Position numbers and translations under genes: made by a program. From the NCBI GenBank assembly GCA_964593705.1, contig CAZQIV010000011.1:1-64000 (forward strand): DNA of 64,000 bases. The letters run 5' to 3'. Each line of letters begins with the position of its first letter. The first letter of the stretch is position 1. This stretch comes from SABY01 sp964593705 (GTDB taxonomy: Bacteria > Bacteroidota > Bacteroidia > Bacteroidales > 4484-276). This document shows, piece after piece, positions 25,767-32,198 of this stretch. Under the pieces are notes generated by a model. It did not search any database. It saw nothing but the letters and a program-made list of their open reading frames with translations, and was not told where the DNA came from.

Positions 25767-25838
25767 GGCCCCATAGTTCAATGGATAGAATGTCAGATTC
25801 CGGTTCTGATGATCTGGGTTCGAATCCCGGTGGGGTCA
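25767..25838 (+). tRNA. tRNA-Arg (anticodon CCG)
   Basis: A 72-base cloverleaf. The acceptor GGCCCCA pairs with TGGGGTC (one G-U), the D stem is GTTC/GAAT, the anticodon stem is TCAGA/TCTGA around loop TTCCGGT (anticodon CCG, reading CGG), and the T stem is CTGGG/CCCGG around TTCGAAT. The discriminator base is A and CCA is not encoded. The 3' end shares three bases with the stop codon of the convergent gene at 25836. Confidence 0.96.
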
Positions 25839-26354
25839 CTTTTTATATCTAATCATAAAAATAGAATCTGTTGCCATTTTAGCTTCTATCACAGCCCTTA
25901 CATCTTCGTTTGGTATTGAAACCGATAACACATACTGTTTTATTTTCCATTCATTTTTTGTCTTTTCAAATACCCCTGAACCTCTGCAAACGCCCATCCA
26001 AGTATCCAACAACTCATCAAACCAAACAAGATCAGCGTTTTTGCTTACATAGACGTTTCTTTCCAAAGTTTGAAAATCCCAGGCTTTTCCCTTATCAAAA
26101 TATGGTTTACAAAAAGCTGCAAACTGGCGTTTTGTCCAGTTTTCGTTGGCATCAGTACCAATAAAAACAAAGATGCTGTCCATCAGTGCCATGTATTGAT
26201 CAAAGTTTGCTTCGGAAGCATCTTTATGCCAATTATTGAGCAAAGTATCCACTGTAACTATAATATCTTCAGGCTGCTGTTTGGCAAGCTCTCCGGCTTG
26301 ATTACAAGCAACAAGTGCAACAAACATAAAAAAGAATAATTTCAAATATTTCAT
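25836..26354 (-). CDS. SnoaL-like (DUF4440/SnoaL_3) lipoprotein
   Basis: A protein of 172 residues from the chosen start. MKYLKLFFFMFVALVACNQ is a lipoprotein signal with Cys17. The mature part is a SnoaL-like cone fold: VDTLLNNWHKDASEANFDQYMALMDSIFVFIGTDANENWTK, then NVYVSKNADLVWFDELL and WKIKQYVLSVSIPNEDV. Proteins with this pattern in Bacteroidota are of unknown function. The start at 26354 exposes the signal; an ATG at 26426 does not. A TATTTTTG element ends only a few bases before this start, so the message may be leaderless. The stop codon overlaps the 3' end of the convergent tRNA gene. Confidence 0.8.
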   Translation of the reverse strand: MKYLKLFFFMFVALVACNQAGELAKQQPEDIIVTVDTLLNNWHKDASEANFDQYMALMDSIFVFIGTDANENWTKRQFAAFCKPYFDKGKAWDFQTLERNVYVSKNADLVWFDELLDTWMGVCRGSGVFEKTKNEWKIKQYVLSVSIPNEDVRAVIEAKMATDSIFMIRYKK

Positions 26355-26358
26355 GAGA

Positions 26359-26366
26359 CAAAAATA
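26359..26366 (-). promoter_or_regulatory. -7 promoter element, possibly giving a leaderless mRNA
   Basis: The minus strand reads TATTTTTG (TAnnTTTG). Only four bases separate it from the ATG at 26354, so the transcript would start at or next to the start codon. Confidence 0.45.
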
Positions 26367-26390
26367 ATGTTTTTGAAAACCATGATTTAT

Positions 26391-26398
26391 TATCTTCG
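26391..26398 (+). promoter_or_regulatory. Possible -7 element for the gene at 26428
   Basis: TATCTTCG differs from TAnnTTTG at one position and lies 29 bases before the start codon. It is divergent from the promoter at 26359-26366. Confidence 0.35.
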
Positions 26399-26427
26399 CT
26401 GCTAATAAAATTTTAAAATCGATCAAG

Positions 26428-26841
26428 ATGGAACTTTCCGAACAAGTACAAAACCTGCTTTCTCATTGTGAAAATTATGCCACTGATTTGCTTATGGAAA
26501 CCGGTGAGCTGTTTCCTTTTGGAGCCTTAACAGATGTAAAAGGCAGAACACATCACCGCGAAATGGAAGTTGACCTGAAAAACGTACCCCCGAATGGGGA
26601 GATAATTGATGAGCTGGAGGATTATTTTATTTTTGAAGTTGACAGACACGATGCCCGGGGATATGCCCTCGCCTATGAGGCCACGGTTCAATTGGATGAA
26701 AATAATACAACCGATGCCATCGAAATCAACATAAAATTTAGGGATGAAAAAGATCTTCCTTTGTTTTATATTCCTTATTCATTTTCGCTTGATGACGAAC
26801 ATGTAATGTTTGGGGAAATGTTTGCAGTAAAACGAAACTGA
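26428..26841 (+). CDS. Hypothetical cytosolic protein, 137 residues
   Basis: I do not recognise a named family. The protein is acidic (many Glu/Asp, e.g. DELEDYFIFEVDRHDARGYALAYEATVQLDENN), has no signal or membrane segment, and alternates short strands with helices like a small alpha/beta domain. The first helix (SEQVQNLLSHCENYATDLLMETGELFPFGAL) resembles the opening of small Bacteroidota proteins of unknown function. It is followed 27 bases later by a membrane-protein gene, so the two may form an operon. Codon use is like its neighbours and it looks intact. Confidence 0.7.
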   Translation: MELSEQVQNLLSHCENYATDLLMETGELFPFGALTDVKGRTHHREMEVDLKNVPPNGEIIDELEDYFIFEVDRHDARGYALAYEATVQLDENNTTDAIEINIKFRDEKDLPLFYIPYSFSLDDEHVMFGEMFAVKRN

Positions 26842-26868
26842 TTCGAATAATTTAAAACATACCTTGGA

Positions 26869-27120
26869 ATGGGCATTTCAGATATTTTTGGCACAATTGG
26901 CGTTACTTTACTTCTGCTGGCCTTTTTTTTAAATCTTTTTGGCTGGATCAAAAAAGAAAACAAGGGCTACATCCTGCTAAATTTTGCAGGTGCAACCCTT
27001 GCTTGTTATGCTTCGGTTTTGATTAATTTTTTGCCCTTTATTATCCTTGAGGGCACATGGTCATTCGTAGCCCTAATTGCCTTTATCAGGATTATCACCG
27101 TAAAGGAGCATCAATTTTAA
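26869..27120 (+). CDS. Small membrane protein, CBU_0592-like
   Basis: A protein of 83 residues with three predicted membrane helices (IFGTIGVTLLLLAFFLNLFGW, GYILLNFAGATLACYASVLI and a third around GTWSFVALIAFIRII). The charged KKEN loop and the LLNFAGA and EGTWSFVALIAF segments recall the CBU_0592 family of small membrane proteins, whose function is unknown. Likely co-transcribed with the acidic protein upstream. Confidence 0.65.
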   Translation: MGISDIFGTIGVTLLLLAFFLNLFGWIKKENKGYILLNFAGATLACYASVLINFLPFIILEGTWSFVALIAFIRIITVKEHQF

Positions 27121-27143
27121 TTTCCCCTGCCTTTTTATTTTTG

Positions 27144-27393
27144 GGACTACTTCATTTTTGTGGATGTAAATAATAGCTATCACTGTAAATAGATTTCTCA
27201 CCGCCAGTTGGCGGTTCGAAAAGACAAGGATAGAATTCTACAAGGGGTGGCTGAAAGTGGGCGCTCCGCGCCCACTTTCAGCCACCCCAATACACCTCAA
27301 AAGACCTGTCATTTCGAAGGAGCTTGCGATTGAGAAATCTATTTTACTACTCTAAATTAAGATTTTACTTTCAACTAAATTCGCAGTAGTACC
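27144..27393. mobile_element. Family A MITE-like element, copy 2
   Basis: A 250 bp element closely matching copy 1 (7638-7956) but lacking its extra ~75 bp palindromic insert. It starts GGGACTACTTCATTTTTGTG and ends ttcgcagtagtacc directly against the glnS stop codon. The hairpin at 27244-27288 has 21-bp arms (ggggtggctgaaag...) and a TCC loop. Similar AT-rich flanks (ttattt) suggest target-site duplication. Compared with copy 1 and the hairpin at 25455, stem pair 8 is C-G here, A-T in copy 1 and G-C at 25455. Confidence 0.78.
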
Positions 27394-29118
27394 TTATTTA
27401 TTTGCTTGTTTTCCCCAAGAATCCCTCAATGGAACGGTTCTGTTAAAAATCAGGTCGCCTTCTTTTGATTCTTTATCCACACAAAAATACCCCAGACGCT
27501 GGAACTGGAATTTATCACCAGGTTTAGCTGACTTTAAACCTGGTTCCAGTTTACATTGCTCAAGTGTTTTCAACGAGTCAGGATTAAGGTTGTTCTTGTA
27601 GTCTTCACCTTCGGGCACATCTGATGGATCCTCTGATTTAAACAACCTGTCGAACAAATTGACATTTGCATCAACAGCGTGCTTAGCCGAAACCCAATGT
27701 AAAGTTCCTTTTACTTTGCGCTTACTGCCTTCTTTTCCACTTCTGGATTCCGGATCATAAGTACAATATATTTCAGCTATTTCACCACTTACATCATCAA
27801 GCTTAAAGTCTTCGCATTTTACAATAAACGCTCCCTTTAATCTAACTTCTCTCCCGGGTCCTAATCTGAAAAACTTTTTAGGAGGATCAATCATAAAATC
27901 ATCTCTTTCGATAAATACCTCGCGCGAAAATGGCACTTCCCTGGAGTCTGATTCAGGATCTTCGGGATTATTTTCAAGTTCCATCATATCCACCTCATCC
28001 TCGGGGAAATTTGTGATTATAACTTTTACAGGATCAAGCACAACCATAACACGTGGAGCCCGTTTATTCAAGTCTTCCCGAATGCTGTGTTCAAGTAAAG
28101 CTACATCAATCACGTTATCGCGCTTGGCAACACCCACTTTTTCGGTAAATAATTTTAACGATTCAGGTGTGTATCCACGACGGCGCAAGCCTGAAATTGT
28201 TGGCATTCTGGGATCATCCCAGCCCTGAACGTACTTTTCGTTAACCAACTCAAGCAATCTTCGTTTACTCATTACAGTATATGTGATATTCAATCGGGCA
28301 AACTCAATTTGTCTGGGACGATAATCCATTTCCATAATCTGATCGACAAACCAGTTATAGAGCGGCCTGTGAACTTCAAATTCGAGGGTGCAAATTGAGT
28401 GGGTAATGCCTTCCAAAAAATCGGACTCGCCATGCGCCCAATCATACATCGGATAAATACACCATTTATCGCCTGTGCGGTGATGCGTTGCATGAATAAT
28501 GCGATACATCAAAGGATCGCGCAAATGCATGTTTGGATGAGCCATATCAATTTTAGCTCGCAGAACTTTCTCTCCATTCTCAAATTCACCGGCTTTCATC
28601 CGGCGAAACAAGTCAAGATTTTCATCAACCGAGCGATTTCTGAATGGACTTTCGACACCGGGTCTGGTGGGCGAACCTTTTTGCGATGCTATTTCTTCCG
28701 AAATTTGATCATCCACATAAGCTTTACCTTTTTCAATCAATTTTTCGGCCCAGTTATACAATTGATCAAAATAGTCGGAAGCAAAAAACAGCCGGTCTTC
28801 CCAATCAGCGCCCAACCATTTAACATCATCTAAAATTGAATCAACATACTCCTGCTCTTCACGGGTAGGATTGGTATCATCAAATCTAAGGTTAAATTTG
28901 CCATTATATTTTTGAGCTATTCCATAATTCAAAAGAATGGATTTGGCATGGCCGATATGCAAATAGCCGTTAGGCTCCGGGGGAAACCGTGTATGTACCC
29001 GGCCATCATTTTTGCCCTCTTTTAGCTCCTCATTAATAATTGCTTCAATAAAATTTACTGACGAAGCCGCTTCGGATTTTCCATCATGTAAATCTGATTT
29101 ATTTTTTTCGTTTGCCAT
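27394..29118 (-). CDS. glnS: Glutamine--tRNA ligase
   Basis: Class I synthetase of 574 residues. The HIGH motif lies in PEPNGYLHIGHAKSI and the KMSKS-equivalent in VMSKRRLL. FDDTNPTREEQEYVDSI and HRPLYNWF also mark a Gln/Glu-type catalytic core. The C-terminal ~230 residues form the two anticodon-binding beta-barrels. The length matches bacterial GlnRS, so the cell probably charges tRNA-Gln directly. The stop codon abuts a family A element. The promoter is TATTTTTG at 29145-29152. Confidence 0.96.
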   Translation of the reverse strand: MANEKNKSDLHDGKSEAASSVNFIEAIINEELKEGKNDGRVHTRFPPEPNGYLHIGHAKSILLNYGIAQKYNGKFNLRFDDTNPTREEQEYVDSILDDVKWLGADWEDRLFFASDYFDQLYNWAEKLIEKGKAYVDDQISEEIASQKGSPTRPGVESPFRNRSVDENLDLFRRMKAGEFENGEKVLRAKIDMAHPNMHLRDPLMYRIIHATHHRTGDKWCIYPMYDWAHGESDFLEGITHSICTLEFEVHRPLYNWFVDQIMEMDYRPRQIEFARLNITYTVMSKRRLLELVNEKYVQGWDDPRMPTISGLRRRGYTPESLKLFTEKVGVAKRDNVIDVALLEHSIREDLNKRAPRVMVVLDPVKVIITNFPEDEVDMMELENNPEDPESDSREVPFSREVFIERDDFMIDPPKKFFRLGPGREVRLKGAFIVKCEDFKLDDVSGEIAEIYCTYDPESRSGKEGSKRKVKGTLHWVSAKHAVDANVNLFDRLFKSEDPSDVPEGEDYKNNLNPDSLKTLEQCKLEPGLKSAKPGDKFQFQRLGYFCVDKESKEGDLIFNRTVPLRDSWGKQANK

Positions 29119-29144
29119 AAAATAGGATTTTTAAAATCTAAGCG

Positions 29145-29152
29145 CAAAAATA
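29145..29152 (-). promoter_or_regulatory. -7 promoter element of glnS
   Basis: The minus strand reads TATTTTTG, matching TAnnTTTG, 26 bases upstream of the glnS start codon. Confidence 0.55.
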
Positions 29153-29166
29153 GTTTAATCTCATGA

Positions 29167-30330
29167 TTATTTCAAAAAGTAAAAATAACCAGCCATAATA
29201 AGCATTAACAACCCGCAAATTAAAAATGAAAAGCTTATGGAGAAATAATAAACAAGTGGTGAGATAATAATTGGCGAAAGAAATTGACCACAATAAACAG
29301 CGAAATTTAATATCCCTACCATTTGTCCTCTTTTTTCGGAGGGGGCAATAGTAATAAGCCAAAGGTTTGTATTAGGCATAAACAATCCCGTTCCAAAGCC
29401 AGCTATTATCAATCCCGTTAATATTCCCCAATAACCTGATGATAGCGATATTAAGAAGTAACCTGAACCCATTAAAAAAAAAGTTGCAATAAATATCTGA
29501 TTAAAGCTAAACAAGTTCCTAATTCTTCCATAAATCACCGAAATAACTGCGCCCGCCAAAATTGCTGCACTAATCGAAAACCCAATAGTTGAGCTTTTTA
29601 AAATACCGGCTTCTCCAAGCAAAAAAGGAACTTGCGTTGGAATGAGGTAAAAAAACAACATCCCCAAAAAGGCTGTGAAATAGAGTAGTAAATAATTTTT
29701 GTTCTTAATTTGCTTTTTTGGATTCAACAATATGTGAACTTTATTCATCATTATCTCAGGCTCATACAAAAACTGCCATACCAAAAAAAGTAATACTATT
29801 GAGAAACCATAAACCAAAAAAGGCCAGTGATAAGAAATATCTGCTAATATTCCCCCTAACGAAACAAAAACAACTCCTCCAAACCCCATGAAAGCACCCT
29901 GCCATCCCATAAATTTACTTCTGGCTTTTCCTTTAAAGTAATCACCAATAAGTGTTGTATTAATGGTCATAATGCCGGCAACTGAAATCCCAAGTATAGC
30001 ACGGCCAAACAAAATCAAATAAATATTGGAAAGATAAAAGCCTGATGTACCACCAAGAGCATAAAATAACAAGGACCAGAGCAAAACTTTCTTCCGCCCT
30101 GTTTTGTCAATTAGTTTTCCGGCAAAGGGCGCTATTATGGCAATAAAGAGCGATGGGATGGTTAAAATCAATTTGCTTAAAAGTTCAGCATTAGGCAAAA
30201 AAACAAACTGTTCTTTAATGCCAGGTATTGCAGCAGTGATTATTGCACCCGCCATTACAGTTAGGCTACCGGTAAGCAATAAGGTAACTTTTAACCAAAT
30301 ATATTTTAAAGATTTATTGTCCTTTTTCAC
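29167..30330 (-). CDS. Major facilitator superfamily transporter
   Basis: Inner-membrane carrier of 387 residues with about 12 hydrophobic helices. The loop between helices 2 and 3 carries the MFS signature AGKLIDKTGRKKVLLW. Helix 5 has the ...GFGGVVFVSLGGILAD pattern typical of drug:H+ antiporter-like members. A duplicate six-helix half begins around YLLLYFTAFLGMLFF. The substrate is unknown; sequence type favours drug or small-metabolite efflux. Transcribed divergently from the DUF2461 gene, with a TACCTTTG -7 box at 30364-30371. Confidence 0.87.
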   Translation of the reverse strand: MKKDNKSLKYIWLKVTLLLTGSLTVMAGAIITAAIPGIKEQFVFLPNAELLSKLILTIPSLFIAIIAPFAGKLIDKTGRKKVLLWSLLFYALGGTSGFYLSNIYLILFGRAILGISVAGIMTINTTLIGDYFKGKARSKFMGWQGAFMGFGGVVFVSLGGILADISYHWPFLVYGFSIVLLFLVWQFLYEPEIMMNKVHILLNPKKQIKNKNYLLLYFTAFLGMLFFYLIPTQVPFLLGEAGILKSSTIGFSISAAILAGAVISVIYGRIRNLFSFNQIFIATFFLMGSGYFLISLSSGYWGILTGLIIAGFGTGLFMPNTNLWLITIAPSEKRGQMVGILNFAVYCGQFLSPIIISPLVYYFSISFSFLICGLLMLIMAGYFYFLK

Positions 30331-30363
30331 AATAAATTGAACTTCATTTTATTATAACTGTTT

Positions 30364-30371
30364 CAAAGGTA
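30364..30371 (-). promoter_or_regulatory. -7 promoter element of the MFS gene
   Basis: The minus strand reads TACCTTTG, matching TAnnTTTG, 33 bases upstream of the start at 30330. Confidence 0.5.
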
Positions 30372-30410
30372 ATTTTAAATTTCAATGTGAATAGTTCAAA
30401 ATAGGCGAAA

Positions 30411-31064
30411 ATGAAAGAGCTGCTTAAATTTTTATCAAACCTAAAAGAAAACAATAACCGGGAATGGTTTCAGGAAAATAAAGAACGGTATCAGAGCGTA
30501 AAGCTCAAACACGAAGATTTTGTTGGAAAAATAATTTCTGGTGTTTCTTCTTTTGACAGCAATATCCCCTTGTTAAAACCATCGGAGTGTGTTTTCAGAA
30601 TTTATCGGGATGTTAGATTTTCAAAAAACAAAGACCCTTACAAAACGGCTTTTGGAGCAGTTTTTAGTAAAGGAGGACGAAAAAGCAAATACGCTGGTTA
30701 TTACTTGCACATTGAGCCCGGCAACTCATTTGTTGGAGGTGGAATTTGGAGACCTGAATCTGAAGCGTTAAAAAGCATCAGGTACGAAATTTATAATTTT
30801 CCTGAAGATTTCATTAAAATAATAGAAGACACTGAATTTGCTGACCGGTTTGGCAAAATCAGTGGAGAGAAACTTAAAAACCCACCAAAAGATTTTCCGG
30901 CAGATTTTAAACACATCGACATATTAAAATACAAGAGTTTTACTGTAGGGCAGTCTTTCACCAACGAACAAATACTGAGTAAAGAGTTTTTAATGGAATT
31001 GATGAAAACTTTCCAAACCATGAAACCATTTATCGGTTTTTTAAACAGGGGAATTGAAGGATAG
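30411..31064 (+). CDS. DUF2461 family protein
   Basis: A protein of 217 residues of the DUF2461/TIGR02453 family. Diagnostic stretches are LSNLKENNNREWFQENKERYQ at the start, FRIYRDVRFSKNKDPYKTAFGAVF, and YYLHIEPGNSFVGGGIWRPE. The conserved Arg, Asp and Tyr residues suggest an enzyme, but no activity is established. It is cytoplasmic, with no signal or membrane segment. It stands alone, with the small transcription unit at 31092-31290 downstream. Confidence 0.88.
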   Translation: MKELLKFLSNLKENNNREWFQENKERYQSVKLKHEDFVGKIISGVSSFDSNIPLLKPSECVFRIYRDVRFSKNKDPYKTAFGAVFSKGGRKSKYAGYYLHIEPGNSFVGGGIWRPESEALKSIRYEIYNFPEDFIKIIEDTEFADRFGKISGEKLKNPPKDFPADFKHIDILKYKSFTVGQSFTNEQILSKEFLMELMKTFQTMKPFIGFLNRGIEG

Positions 31065-31091
31065 TTAAAATACGCTTATTCAGTGAAACCC

Positions 31092-31121
31092 ACCGTTAAC
31101 TTTACGAGAAGTGCCGTTAAC
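31092..31121 (+). promoter_or_regulatory. Candidate LytTR operator (paired direct repeats)
   Basis: ACCGTTAAC (31092-31100) and GCCGTTAAC (31113-31121) are direct repeats separated by 12 bp. Known LytTR sites are pairs of [TA][AC][CA]GTTN[AG][TG] spaced 12-13 bp; these match 8/9 and 7/9. They lie 34 bp upstream of a good -7 element that lacks a -33 box, the layout expected of an activator-dependent promoter. A LytTR regulator is encoded at 4008-4763, but the assignment is an inference. Confidence 0.5.
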
Positions 31122-31155
31122 TGATTATAACTGTTTTTTCGGGAGGGTAAAAGCT

Positions 31156-31163
31156 TATCTTTG
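31156..31163 (+). promoter_or_regulatory. -7 promoter element of a small transcript
   Basis: TATCTTTG matches TAnnTTTG exactly. No TTG is found 19-23 bp upstream (the region reads ctgttttttc), consistent with a need for an activator. The transcript would begin near 31168. Confidence 0.55.
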
Positions 31164-31167
31164 ACAC

Positions 31168-31290
31168 GTCATTTATTTTTTAACAGGGTAATTTTTTTTA
31201 AATGACAAACAGATTTTTAGGGATTAATTGATTGCACTTGTCCTTTGCTCACATTTCCATCCTCATTCCGAGCAAAGGACATTTTTTTTG
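31168..31290 (+). ncRNA. Putative ~120-nt small RNA (or tiny-peptide mRNA)
   Basis: A complete transcription unit with no ordinary gene: a -7 box at 31156, ~70 bases of AT-rich leader, then a strong terminator at 31240-31289. A ten-codon frame at 31202-31231 would encode MTNRFLGIN and stop just before the terminator stem, so it could instead be a peptide mRNA or a leader. I cannot match it to a known RNA family. No gene lies downstream on this strand, which argues against simple attenuation. Confidence 0.5.
31240..31289 (+). terminator. Intrinsic terminator of the small transcript
   Basis: A perfect 11-bp stem, GTCCTTTGCTC (31240-31250) with GAGCAAAGGAC (31270-31280), a 19-base loop and a run of eight T at 31282-31289. 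Confidence 0.8.
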
Positions 31291-31400
31291 CCCAAACCTC
31301 ACTACTAATTTTCACACTAACCTACTGATTAAATGACATTTACATTTAAAATATTGCTGATTTTAATAGGCTTTAAGAAAAATTTCAGCGAGGGTATGCC

Positions 31401-31904
31401 TTAATTATTTGCCTTTCCGGGGGTAGACACATCAAATTCCATCCATTCAGTGATGTTGTCTGTTTTCCTTCCCCATGATTTGTTGGGCAATTGTGAGTTA
31501 AAAGAAACACTATCGATAATCATTTCGCCTTTTGAGTCAAAAATTGCTACCTGCTCCCCTTTTCTGGAAAGCTTAAATTCGATGTGAAGTATTCCTTCCT
31601 CCCATTCATCATCAGCCCAAAGGAGTAAAAAAGATTTAGGTGGAATTATTGTTGAATCATTTCCTGGTGGAATTCGAAAAGCTTTTGGAATGCTAATGTT
31701 ATCTGTAAAATACAGTCCGCCAATATCAACAGGCTCATCACCATAATTGTAAATTTCAATCCAATCTTCATACTTTCCTGATTCATCAACAATAAAACCA
31801 GTATTGTCTGCCATAAACTCATTAATAAGTATGGTTGTATTTTGAGGGAAAACTACGTTTGAAAATAAGCTGCCTAATATCAATATGGAATAAAAGAGTT
31901 TCAT
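31401..31904 (-). CDS. Secreted lamin-tail-domain protein
   Basis: A protein of 167 residues. A signal peptide (MKLFYSILILGSLFSNVVFPQ) is followed by one lamin tail domain (PF00932): ILINEFMADN...YEDWIEIYNYGDEPVDIGGLYFTDN, ...FLLLWADD and the closing DSVSFNSQLPNKSWGRKTD. Such domains in Bacteroidota are found on surface or extracellular proteins and may help bind nucleic acid or membrane, but function is unproven. It ends soon after the domain without a T9SS sorting domain, so it may be periplasmic or a shortened version of a longer secreted protein. The start at 31904 gives a normal signal peptide. Confidence 0.8.
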   Translation of the reverse strand: MKLFYSILILGSLFSNVVFPQNTTILINEFMADNTGFIVDESGKYEDWIEIYNYGDEPVDIGGLYFTDNISIPKAFRIPPGNDSTIIPPKSFLLLWADDEWEEGILHIEFKLSRKGEQVAIFDSKGEMIIDSVSFNSQLPNKSWGRKTDNITEWMEFDVSTPGKANN

Positions 31905-32113
31905 AAGAATTTTAATTTTCAGATTAAAGATAATCAAGGTAACGAAATTTCTTCCATTCTATTCCGTAACAATATTGTTGAGGGGTTCTGGTATTTTAGA
32001 CTTCCTTAATTTTTTGAGGGCGTTGCTTCTGATCTGTCTCACCCATTCTTATGAAAGTAAAAAACGATTGTGTATAGATTGCGATCTCATAGGCTAATTA
32101 TTGGTTTCCAAAT

Positions 32114-32147
32114 AAAAGCCCGGGAGACTATTAGTTCCCGGGCTTTT
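32114..32147 (-). terminator. Intrinsic terminator downstream of the S46 peptidase gene
   Basis: AAAAGCCCGGGA (32114-32125) pairs with TCCCGGGCTTTT (32136-32147). Read on the minus strand the stem ends in a T-rich tail. A smaller palindrome, gcaggcttaaacctgc, lies between it and the stop codon (~32168-32183). Confidence 0.7.
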
Positions 32148-32198
32148 CAAAATATAATCTTTCAATAGCAGGCTTAAACCTGCCAAAATAATTATAGA

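Noticed and set aside
25767..25838. tRNA as attachment site of an integrated element
   Set aside because: No integrase, no repeated tRNA 3' end and no foreign block next to it; the neighbours look chromosomal.
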